A DNA stretch of 64,000 nt from Phenylobacterium sp. (GTDB taxonomy: Bacteria > Pseudomonadota > Alphaproteobacteria > Caulobacterales > Caulobacteraceae), in NCBI RefSeq assembly GCF_030651185.1, contig NZ_JAUSCJ010000031.1, positions 1-64,000 of the forward strand, in the 5' to 3' direction. Under the pieces are notes generated by a model. The model was not told where the DNA came from. It saw only the letters and a program-made list of their open reading frames with translations, and did not search any database. The translations under genes were made by a program, and so were the position numbers. Each line of letters begins with the position of its first letter. Position 1 is the stretch's first letter. Positions 18,048 through 27,343 of this stretch are shown piece by piece.

Positions 18048-19142
18048 TCATTTTCGATGAAGCAGAGATGATATGGCGATCCTGATCGTTGTTGAATTTC
18101 GCTCAAACGACCACCAAAGAACACTTGATGAGGCCAGCGTTACCAATGTTAGAACGAGAACGATGAGAAATCCTTCTAGATTGGGTTGAAATTGCGTAGG
18201 GGCAATCAACACAAAATATAGAAAAGCTAATATGGGAAAGTGCGTTGCATACATTGTGTACGAGATCTCAGAGAGGCCAAATGCAACCTGTCGATAGGCG
18301 TTGCTTTTACTGCGACGAACCGCAAGTGCGGGCAAAAGAAAGGACCAGGCGAGGCCCGCAATAATTGATATCCAAATGGCTGAATTTCTTGAGCCCACGA
18401 TTATACAAACGACCGTCGCGATGGTGGCGATCGTCATGTACATCGAACTTGCAATTGTTTTTCGAAATTTTTCGGTACGAGAGACAACTGCTATCGCGGC
18501 GGCTCCGCACCAGATGGATCCGAGCATCAATAATTCTGCCGGGAGGGATGATAATAATACACAAACCACAATTACTGCAATAATATTGTATAGAAGCGAT
18601 TTTCTCAACAAGACTGTGGATGCCGCAATTGGGAACAGTACATAGTACCAAAACTCGTTAGCGAGGCTCCATAGTGGGCCATTGCTCCCGTACACAGGCG
18701 CCGTGATTGTCTGTAGAAACAGTAGATTTGCCAATAGCGTGGCAATAGAATGGTCGGCCGGCGCAGCAAGGAGCGGTCCACTCGCCAAAGCAACTCCGTA
18801 CTTACCTGCGTAAGCGGCACCACCGCCTAACGTCGCGCCAGCCTTATCCAAGACAAACGTTATGATAAGCGCTGGAAGAACCACGGTCCACAAGCGCGAG
18901 AGGCGTGCTATGGCGTAGTCTATAGATGACCATTTTCCATCGATCATCGACTGAAATGCCCGCCCACCAACCAAATACCCACTGAGTGCAAAAAATGCGA
19001 TAACAGCTTGATGTCCTAAGCTTGTAAGAAAATAGAATGCGTAGACTGCAATTCCAGGCTGGATACATTCATGAAAGTCCACAAAAACAAACGCGCGAAT
19101 ATGGTTCAACACGACTAAAAGCGCGCAGACTCCGCGGAGCAT
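18048..19142 (-). CDS. acyltransferase family 3, compositionally foreign
   Basis: 364 aa membrane acyltransferase: MLRGVCALLVVLNHIRAF (catalytic His at the end of helix 1), FFALSGYLVGGRAF, YAIARLSRLWTVVLPAL, and NGPLWSLANEFWYYVLFPIA are family hallmarks. The gene is clearly more AT-rich than its neighbours. The usual 'hLDmLRG' motif extends three codons before the ATG, but no start codon precedes it in frame; an ATG one frame over would give MST before it. Either the true start is shortened or a base has been lost. It lies just downstream of the NusG-like gene. Confidence 0.85.
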   Translation of the reverse strand: MLRGVCALLVVLNHIRAFVFVDFHECIQPGIAVYAFYFLTSLGHQAVIAFFALSGYLVGGRAFQSMIDGKWSSIDYAIARLSRLWTVVLPALIITFVLDKAGATLGGGAAYAGKYGVALASGPLLAAPADHSIATLLANLLFLQTITAPVYGSNGPLWSLANEFWYYVLFPIAASTVLLRKSLLYNIIAVIVVCVLLSSLPAELLMLGSIWCGAAAIAVVSRTEKFRKTIASSMYMTIATIATVVCIIVGSRNSAIWISIIAGLAWSFLLPALAVRRSKSNAYRQVAFGLSEISYTMYATHFPILAFLYFVLIAPTQFQPNLEGFLIVLVLTLVTLASSSVLWWSFERNSTTIRIAISSLLHRK

Positions 19143-19339
19143 GTCTAGGTGCTCATTCCGGTCTGAAGTTCTTACAACCTGTATTGCCTTTCCTCCCCCA
19201 CGCCCGATAACCCCGACTGTCGCGCCAAGCCGCGCCAGCCTGCCGCCCCACGGCTACCGCACCCAGGGTGAAAACACCGCGGGCGCAGGCCTTGTCTCAG
19301 ACACCAGATCTGTAGCCCAGCAAGTGTGAAGACCTTAAG

Positions 19340-19855
19340 TCAATTCTGCGGAATTGAGGACAGGTTCTTCGTATCGGTGAATACAGGAAGCACCCCGGTG
19401 GCCAGTTCTAGCAGCAGGCGAACCCGGTTTCCGCTGTCGAGACGGTCAATGGTTCCCACCAGATCAACTAACGGACCATTAACTATACTGACGCGCTCCC
19501 CCACCTGAAACGGCGCCAGCGGCGGAAGTCGACCGTCCTGATCGAGGTGGCCGCGCAGGATCTCGACGAAGGAGGTGGGCACGGCGGCGGGTCTCGCGCC
19601 GACCATCACCAGGGAGCGGACGCCGAAGGTGTTGTTGACCCGGGTCCAGGGCTCCCGCGTCAGGTCCAGCGATACGAAGATGTAGCCGGGAAAGTAGCTC
19701 GCCTCCCGCTCCAGCACCCGGCGGGCATGGCGCACCGTGATCAGGCGCCTGGGGAAGAACACCTCATAGCCCTGGTTGTTCAGCTGCTGGACCGCGTAGG
19801 CTTCGCGCTTCGGCTGGGTCTGTACCGGGTACCAGCGGCGGCCATCCTCGATCAT
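19340..19855 (-). CDS. NusG/RfaH-family transcription antiterminator of the polysaccharide operon
   Basis: 171 aa. The NGN domain starts RRWYPVQTQPKREAYAVQQLNNQGYEVFFPRRL and continues SYFPGYIFVSLDLTREPWTRVNNTFGVRSLV; the C-terminal KOW part is PFQVGERVSIVNGPLVDLVGTIDRL. Housekeeping NusG is normally beside secE/rplK, so this is a specialised paralogue of the RfaH/UpxY kind, which loads on RNA polymerase and suppresses termination in long glycan operons. The ATG at 19855 sits 3-4 residues before the WY motif, as in family members; an upstream TTG (19891) is possible. It lies exactly where the GC-rich upstream genes give way to the variable block it would help transcribe. Confidence 0.88.
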   Translation of the reverse strand: MIEDGRRWYPVQTQPKREAYAVQQLNNQGYEVFFPRRLITVRHARRVLEREASYFPGYIFVSLDLTREPWTRVNNTFGVRSLVMVGARPAAVPTSFVEILRGHLDQDGRLPPLAPFQVGERVSIVNGPLVDLVGTIDRLDSGNRVRLLLELATGVLPVFTDTKNLSSIPQN

Positions 19856-19967
19856 CGGCTCGAACCTTCCACCTGCTGAGTCTTGCTGCAATGCGGGATG
19901 GAGGTCAACCGGCCTCCGGGCCCGCGACCCGGCGGACCTGAGGACTGCAAGTCACGGGCCGCCCGCC

Positions 19968-21197
19968 TCAGGCCTTATCGAGAACCTCGCCCCATCGCCT
20001 CAGGGTCTGCTCGCAGGCGAAGCCCGCCTCCAGCATGGCCAGCGATCGCCGCCCCAGGTCCGTGGCCGCCCCCGCCTCATCGGCCATGCGGAGGATCACC
20101 GAGGCCAGGGCCTCGCCGTCCCCCACCGGGGTCGCCTCGCCGCTGCCGTGGGCCAGCACCAGATCGGCCAGGTCGGAGGGCTGGTCGACGATGGCGATCA
20201 TGCCGCGGCCGGCCGCGGCGATGCCGAACACCTTGGAGGGGAACATCAGGCCGCGAAACTCCGGCAGCAGCGACACCAGGTGCACCTGGGGCAGGCTGAG
20301 GGAGCAGGCCAGCAAGGCGTGGGGCTGGTAGGGCTCAAACCGGAAGCTCGCCTGCAGACCCAGCCTCTCGACCTCGGCGCGCAAGGGCCCCTGCCCCGCG
20401 CCGCCGCCGATCATCAGGAACAGGACGTCGGACCGATCTCGCAGATGATCCGCTGCGGCGACGATGGTGCGCCAGTCGTGGGCGCGCCCCAGGTTGCCGG
20501 AATAACCTACTACGAAGCGGTCCTGCAGGCCCCAGGCCGCCACCAGGGGATTGTCCTGCGGCGCCACGGGTCGAACAATCGTGTCGTCGCTCCAATTGTG
20601 CACCACCTCGACCCGCGAGGTCCCGGCCAGGGGCGTCACGATCCTGGCCATGTCCTCGCAGATCACCACATTGACGCTCGCGCCGCGCAGGGAGGTGTTG
20701 CGCAGAGACTTCAGGATGGCGCCGAGCGGACCGCGGGCGGCGCGGACCCCATAGGCCACGGCGATCTCCGGATAGAGATCCTGCAGCCAGTTGACGAGGC
20801 GAGCGCCTTTCAAGGCCGCCGCCCAGCCGGCGAAGACCGAGATCAAAGGCGGGTCGGTCTTGGCCACCACGACGTCGCCCCGCTTCAGAGTGGTCAGCAG
20901 GGCCAGGAAGGCGGTCAGGTAGAAAGAGAGATAGTCCAGCGCCCGCCCGGCCAGGCCGGCATTGCCGAACCGCGTGGTCAGTACGCGGCGGACCTCGACC
21001 CCGGCGATGGTCTCGCGCGCGGGCAGCGTTCCGGTCGCGCCATAGAGCTGGCGGCTGGTGATGACGCTCACCTTCCAGCCGAGGGTCGCCAGGTGCTCGG
21101 CGAGCCGGGTCAGGATCTGGCTGGTGGCCGACATGTCCGGCGCATAGAAGCGGTTCACGAACACCACCCGCCGGCCTCGGGTCGAAGGCTCTCCCAC
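19968..21197 (-). CDS. WcaI-like glycosyltransferase family 4
   Basis: 409 aa. N-terminal RVVFVNRFYAPDMSATSQILTRLAEHLATLGWKVSVITSR, then DVVVAKTDPPLISVFAGWAA, LVNWLQDLYPEIAVAYG, VEVVHNWSDDTIV and FVVGYSGNLGRAHDW match colanic-acid fucosyltransferase-type WcaI proteins. The GC content matches the host. It directly follows fcl, one base after its stop, which fits use of GDP-fucose, although that specificity is inferred from WcaI and context. Confidence 0.88.
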   Translation of the reverse strand: MGEPSTRGRRVVFVNRFYAPDMSATSQILTRLAEHLATLGWKVSVITSRQLYGATGTLPARETIAGVEVRRVLTTRFGNAGLAGRALDYLSFYLTAFLALLTTLKRGDVVVAKTDPPLISVFAGWAAALKGARLVNWLQDLYPEIAVAYGVRAARGPLGAILKSLRNTSLRGASVNVVICEDMARIVTPLAGTSRVEVVHNWSDDTIVRPVAPQDNPLVAAWGLQDRFVVGYSGNLGRAHDWRTIVAAADHLRDRSDVLFLMIGGGAGQGPLRAEVERLGLQASFRFEPYQPHALLACSLSLPQVHLVSLLPEFRGLMFPSKVFGIAAAGRGMIAIVDQPSDLADLVLAHGSGEATPVGDGEALASVILRMADEAGAATDLGRRSLAMLEAGFACEQTLRRWGEVLDKA

Positions 21198-21198
21198 C

Positions 21199-22146
21199 CT
21201 AGGCCTGATGCGCCAGGAACCAGGTGTAGACGTCCTCGACGCCCTGCTTCAGGTCGATCCGGGGCGTCCAGCCGAGCGCGGCGAGCTTGCTGGCGTCCAT
21301 CAGCTTGCGCGGCGTGCCGTCCGGCTTCGATCGGTCCCAGGCGATGTCGCCCTTGAACCCCACGGCGTCGGCCACCAGCTGCGCCAAATCGGCGATCGCG
21401 ATGTCGTCGCCATATCCGACGTTCACATGTTGGTCGCCAGAATAGCTGGTCATCAGATGGACCAGCGCGTCGGCGCAGTCATCGACGTGCAGGAACTCCC
21501 GCCGGGGTGTTCCTGTGCCCCAGACACCGAACGATACGGCCCCGCGCACCTTGGCCTCGTGGGCCTTGCGGATCAGGGCCGGCAGAACATGACTGTTCTC
21601 CAGGTCGAAATTGTCGCCCGGGCCGTAGAGATTGGTGGGCATGGCCGAGATGAAGTCGTCGCCGTGCTGCTGGCGATAGGCCAGGGCCAGCTTCAGGCCT
21701 GCGATCTTGGCGATCGCATACCATTCGTTGGTGGGCTCCAGGGGCCCGGTCAGCAGGGCGTCCTCTGTGATCGGCTGGGGCGCCATCTTGGGATAGATAC
21801 AGCTCGACCCAAGGAACAGCAGCTTGCCCACCCCTTCCCGGTGCGCGGCCTCGATGACATTGGCCTCGATCATCAGGTTGTCGAACAGGAAGTCGGCCGG
21901 ATAGGCCGCATTGGCCCCGATGCCACCCACCTTCGCCGCGGCCAGGAAGATGGCGTCAGGCTTGGCCTTGGCGATCCAGGCCGAGGTCTCGGCCTGCTGC
22001 CGCAGATCCACCTCGTCGCGGCCGCAGGTGAGAACCTCGCAGTCCTCGGCCGCCAGGCGGCGAACGATGGCCGCCCCGACCATGCCGCGGTGACCGGCCA
22101 CCCAGACCCGCTTGCCGGCCAGGGGGTAGATCACCTCATTCGCCAT
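21199..22146 (-). CDS. fcl: GDP-L-fucose synthase
   Basis: 315 aa, the standard length. It performs the 3,5-epimerisation and NADPH-dependent 4-reduction of GDP-4-keto-6-deoxy-D-mannose to GDP-L-fucose. Seen: [18 protein letters not shown] (NADP loop), [29 protein letters not shown] with the catalytic Ser/Cys, the catalytic pair in [11 protein letters not shown], and [12 protein letters not shown]. The ATG overlaps the end of gmd by 11 bases, so the two steps of the pathway are coupled. Confidence 0.96.
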   Translation of the reverse strand: MANEVIYPLAGKRVWVAGHRGMVGAAIVRRLAAEDCEVLTCGRDEVDLRQQAETSAWIAKAKPDAIFLAAAKVGGIGANAAYPADFLFDNLMIEANVIEAAHREGVGKLLFLGSSCIYPKMAPQPITEDALLTGPLEPTNEWYAIAKIAGLKLALAYRQQHGDDFISAMPTNLYGPGDNFDLENSHVLPALIRKAHEAKVRGAVSFGVWGTGTPRREFLHVDDCADALVHLMTSYSGDQHVNVGYGDDIAIADLAQLVADAVGFKGDIAWDRSKPDGTPRKLMDASKLAALGWTPRIDLKQGVEDVYTWFLAHQA

Positions 22147-23212
22147 GACGGCGCTGCTCCCGGGCCACCACGATCAGGTCTTCGCGGACCATTTCTTCGC
22201 ACAGCGCCTGCCAGGGGGTGTCGTGGCTCCAGCCCAGCTTGGCCTTGGCCTTGGAGGCGTCACCCAGCAGGATGTCGACCTCGGTGGGTCGGAAGTAGCG
22301 GGGATCGACCTCCACCAGAACGCGGCCGCTCTCGGCGCAGACGCCCTGCTCGGCGAGGCCCGCGCCGCGCCAGTCGAGCTTGATATCCACCTGCGCGAAG
22401 GCATGGGTGACGAAATCTCGAACCGTCGTGGTCTCGCCCGTGGCAAGGACATAGTCGTCGGGCTCGTCCTGCTGCAGCATCAGCCACATGCCGCGGACAT
22501 ATTCCCGCGCATGGCCCCAGTCGCGTTTGGCGTCCATGTTCCCGAGATAGAGCCGGTCCTGGAAGCCCAGCTTGATGCCCGACACCGCACGCGTGATCTT
22601 CCGTGTCACGAAGGTTTCGCCGCGCAACGGGCTTTCATGATTAAACAGGATGCCGTTCGAGGCGTGAAGGCCGTAGGCCTCGCGATAGTTCACCACCATC
22701 CAGTAGGCGTAGAGCTTGGCCACGGCATAGGGGCTGCGGGGGTAGAAGGGGGTGGTCTCGCTTTGCGGGACCTCCTGAGCCTTGCCATAGAGCTCGGAGG
22801 TGGAGGCCTGATAGTAACGGCTCTTCTTTTCCAGGCCGAGGATACGGATGGCCTCCAGCAAGCGCAGCGCGCCAACCGCATCGGCGTTGGCGGTATATTC
22901 CGGGGTCTCGAAGCTGACCGCCACATGCGACTGGGCGGCCAGATTGTAGATCTCGTCGGGCTGCACCTGCTGGACGATGCGGATCAGATTGGTGCTGTCA
23001 GTCAGGTCGCCATAGTGAAGGATGAACCGCTGATCGGTTTCGTGCGGGTCCTGGTAGAGATGCTCGATCCGGCCGGTGTTGAACGATGACGAGCGGCGTT
23101 TGACGCCATGCACCACATAGCCCTCGGCTAGCAGCAATTCTGAGAGATAGGCGCCGTCCTGCCCTGTCGCCCCAGTAATGAGAGCGACCTTGCCTGCCCC
23201 AGTTTTAGCCAC
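22136..23212 (-). CDS. gmd: GDP-mannose 4,6-dehydratase
   Basis: 358 aa enzyme converting GDP-D-mannose to GDP-4-keto-6-deoxy-D-mannose. The NADP loop is [18 protein letters not shown] (residues 10-27), with [45 protein letters not shown] and the catalytic [28 protein letters not shown] appears as [15 protein letters not shown]. It is the first gene of a gmd-fcl-wcaI-like group. The 178 bp upstream has no gene and should hold its promoter or the link to the priming transferase. Confidence 0.97.
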   Translation of the reverse strand: MAKTGAGKVALITGATGQDGAYLSELLLAEGYVVHGVKRRSSSFNTGRIEHLYQDPHETDQRFILHYGDLTDSTNLIRIVQQVQPDEIYNLAAQSHVAVSFETPEYTANADAVGALRLLEAIRILGLEKKSRYYQASTSELYGKAQEVPQSETTPFYPRSPYAVAKLYAYWMVVNYREAYGLHASNGILFNHESPLRGETFVTRKITRAVSGIKLGFQDRLYLGNMDAKRDWGHAREYVRGMWLMLQQDEPDDYVLATGETTTVRDFVTHAFAQVDIKLDWRGAGLAEQGVCAESGRVLVEVDPRYFRPTEVDILLGDASKAKAKLGWSHDTPWQALCEEMVREDLIVVAREQRRHGE

Positions 23213-23390
23213 GCATCACGCTCCTTGGTTTACTTGCGCCGAGTATCGCGCAGGTTTGAACTTGCGCGCATGACCTCGGATTACCGAAAACGGTATCCGC
23301 TCAGCGGCTAATAGGTCGTATCCAAATTTCAGCGCTCGAGGGCAAGACAAAGTGAAGGCTGAACGAAGTTAGAGCCCTACAGCCTCGAAT

Positions 23391-24104
23391 TTAGATCTGA
23401 CCGCGTCCCGACAGCACGATCATCGCCGTACGCCAGAAGATGAACAAATCCACCCTCAGCGATACTGTCCGCGCATAGAGGGCGTCGAGACGCGCCTTGC
23501 GGCGCGGCGTCACCTCATTGCGTCCCACGACCTGGGCGAGTCCGCTCAGACCCGGCCGCGCGAGCATGGCGTGCGGGAAACTGTGGCGCTCGAAGATCGC
23601 GGGATCATCGGGCAGCAGCGGGCGCGGACCGATGAGGCTCATCTGACCGACGAACACGCAGAACAGTTGCGGCAGTTCATCCAGGCTCGACCTGCGCAGA
23701 AAGGCGCCCAGAGGTGTGATGTGACCGTTCGCACCCTGCAGGGTCTCTCGCGGCGACAGGGGCGCGTTGGCGTCCATGGTGCGGTACTTGGGCATCCAGA
23801 AGGTGCGCCCATGGCGGCCGATACGCTCCGACCAGAACAGGCCCGGTCCGCCATTGAACAGCAGGACGAGAAGCCAGAGCCCGATCATCAGCGGCGCAAG
23901 GGCCACAAGAGCCGCGCCGGCCACGCAGACATCGATGATCCGTTTGGCGGGATAGAGGCCGAGGGGCGCTACGGATGACTTCAAGACGGGTTCTGAACGC
24001 TCCGCGAGAGGTCGGGCCCGCAAATAGGCGACAAGCTCCGCACCCGCCGGCGGCGCGACTTCGACGCGTGCGTCTGAGTGCGTGATTTGCGTCAAGGAAG
24101 TCAT
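23391..24104 (-). CDS. ExoY-like polyprenyl-phosphate sugar-1-phosphate transferase (priming)
   Basis: About 237 aa. A variable N-terminus is followed by the single reentrant helix after PAKRIIDVCVAGAALVALAPLMIGLWLLV, then the catalytic region KYRTMDANAP, LRRSSLDELPQLFCVFVGQMSLIGPRPLLPDD, and the C-terminal ARPGLSGLAQVVGRN, all diagnostic of the bacterial sugar transferase family (ExoY/WcaJ/HfsE type, short form without the PssY-like helices). It would load the first sugar-phosphate onto undecaprenyl phosphate. Start is uncertain (24104, 24116 or 24176). Confidence 0.92.
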   Translation of the reverse strand: MTSLTQITHSDARVEVAPPAGAELVAYLRARPLAERSEPVLKSSVAPLGLYPAKRIIDVCVAGAALVALAPLMIGLWLLVLLFNGGPGLFWSERIGRHGRTFWMPKYRTMDANAPLSPRETLQGANGHITPLGAFLRRSSLDELPQLFCVFVGQMSLIGPRPLLPDDPAIFERHSFPHAMLARPGLSGLAQVVGRNEVTPRRKARLDALYARTVSLRVDLFIFWRTAMIVLSGRGQI

Positions 24105-24176
24105 GCAGCCCGCCATCAAGCCCTGGTTGCAACCTACAAAGGCCGGCCGGCCGTGGCAACGATTTGCAGCACCCAC

Positions 24177-24488
24177 CGCAATTTAGGCGCCATATCAGAA
24201 GGTTTCGCGAAGTTCAGTGACAATCAGACCTAAAATTGCCCGGCCGTTCGCCTGACGAGCGAACGAGCATGTGGCCGCAAGGCCCGCTGAGCGGGGCGTG
24301 GTTGCTTTAATGGGGTTGTTCAGAAAGGTCCATGACGGTGTCCCGGCAGACGATCGCGGCCATGCCCACAGTGATCGCGCTCAGTGGGAACGTCTCGGAA
24401 TCCGGGCCGCCTCGGGTCGAGCTTCACGCTTTGGTTGAGAAATTGCGCCAAACTGGGACGCGCAACGGATCGGTTGGCCCCAACTCGG
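24177..24488. other. 312-bp intergenic region with a hairpin
   Basis: No convincing gene. A perfect inverted repeat CGTTCGC/GCGAACG lies at 24245-24251 and 24259-24265. The region should carry the promoter of the priming transferase and everything below it. A short plus-strand frame (from 24362) reads MPTVIALSGNVSESG, faintly like the N-terminus of NADPH-dependent FMN reductases, but it decays at once. Confidence 0.5.
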
Positions 24489-25268
24489 TCACGCCGGGAC
24501 GGTTAGCTCCGCCACATTCGCCACTCCGGCGGCCAGCAACGCCGCAATCAACTCCGCCACCGTCGCCTCCAGTTCCACCGCGTCCCGCCCACGCAGCACC
24601 AAGTTTGAGCCATAGCCGCCGTCCCCGTAGAACGGATAACTCCCCAGGCTCATGCCCGGATGCGCCTTGGCCACCGCCTCCAGCGGGGCTGCGATCACGC
24701 CCTCCCCTGAACCCTCGACCCGCACCGTCCGGCTCAGCACCACCGCGCCGCCCTTCAGCCGATGCCCCACGTCCTCCAGCATGCCGCGCATGATCTGCGG
24801 CACGCCGGCCAGGACGAAGACATTGCCGATGGTGAAGCCAGGCGGGCCCTGGACCGGGTTCTTCACCAGGTCGCCGCCCACCGGAACCCGCGCCATCCGC
24901 CGGCGCGCAGCGTTGGGTTCGGCGCCCCAGCGAGCGGTCATCATGGCGATGATGTCGGGGTGTTCGTAGAGCTCGAAGCCGAAGGCCGCGGCCACCGCGT
25001 CGGCGGTGATGTCGTCGTGGGTGGGGCCGATGCCGCCGGTGGTGATGACGTAGTCGTAGCGAGTGCGCAGGGCGTCGAGGGCCGCGATGATGTCCTCATG
25101 CACGTCGGAAACCGTGCGCGCCTCCATCAGGTCCACGCCGTGGACGCCGAGATAGAGCGCGATGTCACGCAGGTTGGTGTCCTGGGTGCGGCCCGAGAGG
25201 ATCTCGTCACCGATGATCAGCACCGCGGCGGTCACCGCCTGACCTTCCTTGCCCGCCGGACTACCCAT
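24489..25268 (-). CDS. competence/damage-inducible protein A-like, MoaB/Mog domain
   Basis: 259 aa single-domain protein of the molybdopterin-binding (MoCF_biosynth) family. It has AAVLIIGDEILSGRTQDTN, VITTGGIGPTHDDITADAVAAAFG, and the lid region NPVQGPPGFTIGNVFVLAGVPQIMRGMLE. This is the N-terminal half of CinA without the C-terminal NMN deamidase domain; such short forms are common in alphaproteobacteria and their substrate is not certain (nucleotide pyrophosphatase activity has been described for the family). ATG at 25268 is preceded by GAGGAG 8 nt upstream. It is divergent from sfsA. Confidence 0.88.
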   Translation of the reverse strand: MGSPAGKEGQAVTAAVLIIGDEILSGRTQDTNLRDIALYLGVHGVDLMEARTVSDVHEDIIAALDALRTRYDYVITTGGIGPTHDDITADAVAAAFGFELYEHPDIIAMMTARWGAEPNAARRRMARVPVGGDLVKNPVQGPPGFTIGNVFVLAGVPQIMRGMLEDVGHRLKGGAVVLSRTVRVEGSGEGVIAAPLEAVAKAHPGMSLGSYPFYGDGGYGSNLVLRGRDAVELEATVAELIAALLAAGVANVAELTVPA

Positions 25269-25325
25269 CGCTGCGCTCCTCACCTAGATCAGGCTTCCGC
25301 ATAGCTGATCGGACGCGCCCCGCCC

Positions 25326-26045
25326 ATGGACTTCGACCAACCGCTCGTTCGTGGCCGCCTGGTCAGCCGCTACAAGCGCTTCTTCGCCGACGTGGTGCTG
25401 GAGGACGGGACGGAGCTCACCACCCACTGCCCCAATCCCGGCGCGATGCTGGGGCTGAACACACCCGGCTTCCCGGTCTGGATCTCCAAGTCCGACAACC
25501 CAAAGCGCAAGCTCGCCCACACCCTGGAGATCGTCGAGGTCGACGGCGGCCTGGTGGGGATTAACACCATGCATCCCAACCGCCTGGTGGCCGAGGCCCT
25601 GGACCAGGGCCTCATCCCGGAGCTCTCAGGCTACGCCTCGATCCGGCGCGAGGTGAACTACGGCGTCGCCAGCCGGATCGATTTCCTGTTGGAGGCGCCG
25701 GATCGCCCGCCCTGTTGGCTAGAAGTGAAGAACAGTCACCTGAAGCGCGCGGGCACGCTTGCCGAATTCCCCGACTGCGTGGCGGCCCGCTCGCTGAAGC
25801 ACCTGGGCGAGCTGAAGGCCATGGCGGCTCAGGGCCACCGCGCGGTGATGCTGTTTGTCATCCAGCGCACCGACTGCGACGTCTTCGCCGCCTGCGCCGA
25901 GCTCGATCCCAAATACGCCGCAGGCCTGATCGACGCGGCGCAGGCGGGGGTTGAGGTTTTGTGCTATGCTTGCCACATCGGTGCGGACGCCATTCGCATC
26001 ACCCATCGCATCCCCTGGCGCGACGCCCCCGTCGTCGCGGAGTAA
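25326..26045 (+). CDS. sfsA: DNA/RNA nuclease SfsA (sugar fermentation stimulation protein)
   Basis: 239 aa, family length. It starts with [22 protein letters not shown], then [59 protein letters not shown] (PD-(D/E)XK-like core) and [20 protein letters not shown]. SfsA was named from E. coli maltose-gene effects; the nuclease-like fold is known but its physiological role is not firm. It is followed 5 nt later by map in an apparent two-gene operon. Confidence 0.93.
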   Translation: MDFDQPLVRGRLVSRYKRFFADVVLEDGTELTTHCPNPGAMLGLNTPGFPVWISKSDNPKRKLAHTLEIVEVDGGLVGINTMHPNRLVAEALDQGLIPELSGYASIRREVNYGVASRIDFLLEAPDRPPCWLEVKNSHLKRAGTLAEFPDCVAARSLKHLGELKAMAAQGHRAVMLFVIQRTDCDVFAACAELDPKYAAGLIDAAQAGVEVLCYACHIGADAIRITHRIPWRDAPVVAE

Positions 26046-26050
26046 CGAGC

Positions 26051-26875
26051 ATGACCCTCAACGACGTCCTCGAGGCCGAAACCCGCACCGGCGAGATCCG
26101 CGTCCATGGTCCCGAAGGGTTCGAGGGCATGCGTATCGCCGGCAAGCTGGCGGCCGAGTGCCTGGACATGCTGACCCCGCATGTGGTTCCCGGCGCGGTC
26201 ACCGATGAGCTGGACCGCCTGGCGCGCGAGTTCATCCTCGACCACCAGGCCCTGCCCGCCTGCCTCGGCTATCGTGGCTACACCAAGACGGTCTGCATCT
26301 CGGTCAACCACGTGGTCTGCCACGGGATCCCCAGTGAGCGGGCCCTGCGCGAGGGCGACATCGCCAATATCGATGTCACCGTCATCGTCGACGGCTGGCA
26401 TGGCGATCACAGCCGCATGTACGGCGTCGGCCCCATCGCCCCGCGCGCCAAGCGGCTGATCGACGTGACCTATGAGGCCATGCAGCGGGGGCTGGACGCG
26501 GTGAAGCCCGGCGCCCGCACGGGCGACATCGGCTTTGCGATCCAACAATATGTCGAGGCTCAGCGCTGCTCGGTGGTGCGCGACTTCTGCGGCCACGGCC
26601 TGGGCAGGGTGTTCCACGATGCGCCCAACATCCTGCATTTCGGCCACAAGGGCACGGGCGAGCTGCTGCGGCCGGGCATGTTCTTCACCATCGAGCCCAT
26701 GGTGAACCTGGGCAAGCACCCGGTGAAGGTCCTGGCGGACGGCTGGACGGCGGTGACGCGCGACAAGTCGCTGTCGGCCCAGTGCGAGCATTCGGTGGGG
26801 GTGACGGAGACCGGCTACGAGGTCTTCAGCCTGTCGCCGCAGGGTCTGTTCAAGCCGCCGGTTCAGGGCGACTGA
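26051..26875 (+). CDS. map: methionine aminopeptidase, type I
   Basis: 274 aa enzyme removing N-terminal Met from nascent proteins. The M24 metal ligands are visible: NIDVTVIVDGWHGDHSRM (two Asp), FCGHGLGRVFHDAPNILHFG (His), FFTIEPMVNLG (Glu) and ALSAQCEHSVGVTETGYEVF (Glu, here KSLSAQCEHSVGVTETG). The ATG at 26051 follows sfsA by 5 nt; longer in-frame starts overlap sfsA and are not conserved. Confidence 0.96.
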   Translation: MTLNDVLEAETRTGEIRVHGPEGFEGMRIAGKLAAECLDMLTPHVVPGAVTDELDRLAREFILDHQALPACLGYRGYTKTVCISVNHVVCHGIPSERALREGDIANIDVTVIVDGWHGDHSRMYGVGPIAPRAKRLIDVTYEAMQRGLDAVKPGARTGDIGFAIQQYVEAQRCSVVRDFCGHGLGRVFHDAPNILHFGHKGTGELLRPGMFFTIEPMVNLGKHPVKVLADGWTAVTRDKSLSAQCEHSVGVTETGYEVFSLSPQGLFKPPVQGD

Positions 26876-26884
26876 GGCCGAGAT

Positions 26885-27175
26885 CTAGAAGAACATCACC
26901 CGAGCCACAGCGATCAGCGCAGCCCATCCGGCCAAGCTTCCCACAGTGATGAAGGCCAAAGATCGACGCGGCGACCAACGGCGGCCGTCGTCATGGTGTT
27001 GCGCGAGGCTGGCGGCCAGATCCGCCTGCAGGGCGCGAGCGGGACTGTCGACGGGATCGAAGGCCCCGTCCGCCAAACGCACCGGCGACGGGGCGAGAAC
27101 CCAGGCCTCGGCGGGGACCGGCGGGATGTCGAGGGCCTCGTGGGCCTGTTCGACGCGTTTCTGGGGGCGGGCCAT
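26885..27175 (-). CDS. small hypothetical membrane protein
   Basis: 96 aa with a Pro/Ala-rich cytoplasmic part and one C-terminal hydrophobic segment (SLAFITVGSLAGWAALIAVARVMFF). I do not recognise a family. It is convergent with map (9 nt away) and divergent from radC. Codon use looks like that of real host genes, and the single transmembrane tail is sensible, so I keep it; no function is proposed. Confidence 0.6.
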   Translation of the reverse strand: MARPQKRVEQAHEALDIPPVPAEAWVLAPSPVRLADGAFDPVDSPARALQADLAASLAQHHDDGRRWSPRRSLAFITVGSLAGWAALIAVARVMFF

Positions 27176-27343
27176 CGCTTGGAGATCTCCACGAACGACT
27201 CAACCTTGACCTCTGCAAGTCTAACAAATCATCTCCCTGCGTAGTTACTGAGCGCTTACCTGTGACGATCGGTCCCTCGCTGGACTTGCAAAACTGGAAC
27301 GTTTCAGGAACATTGCCGCGACCAAACATCGCGGAGCGGTTCC

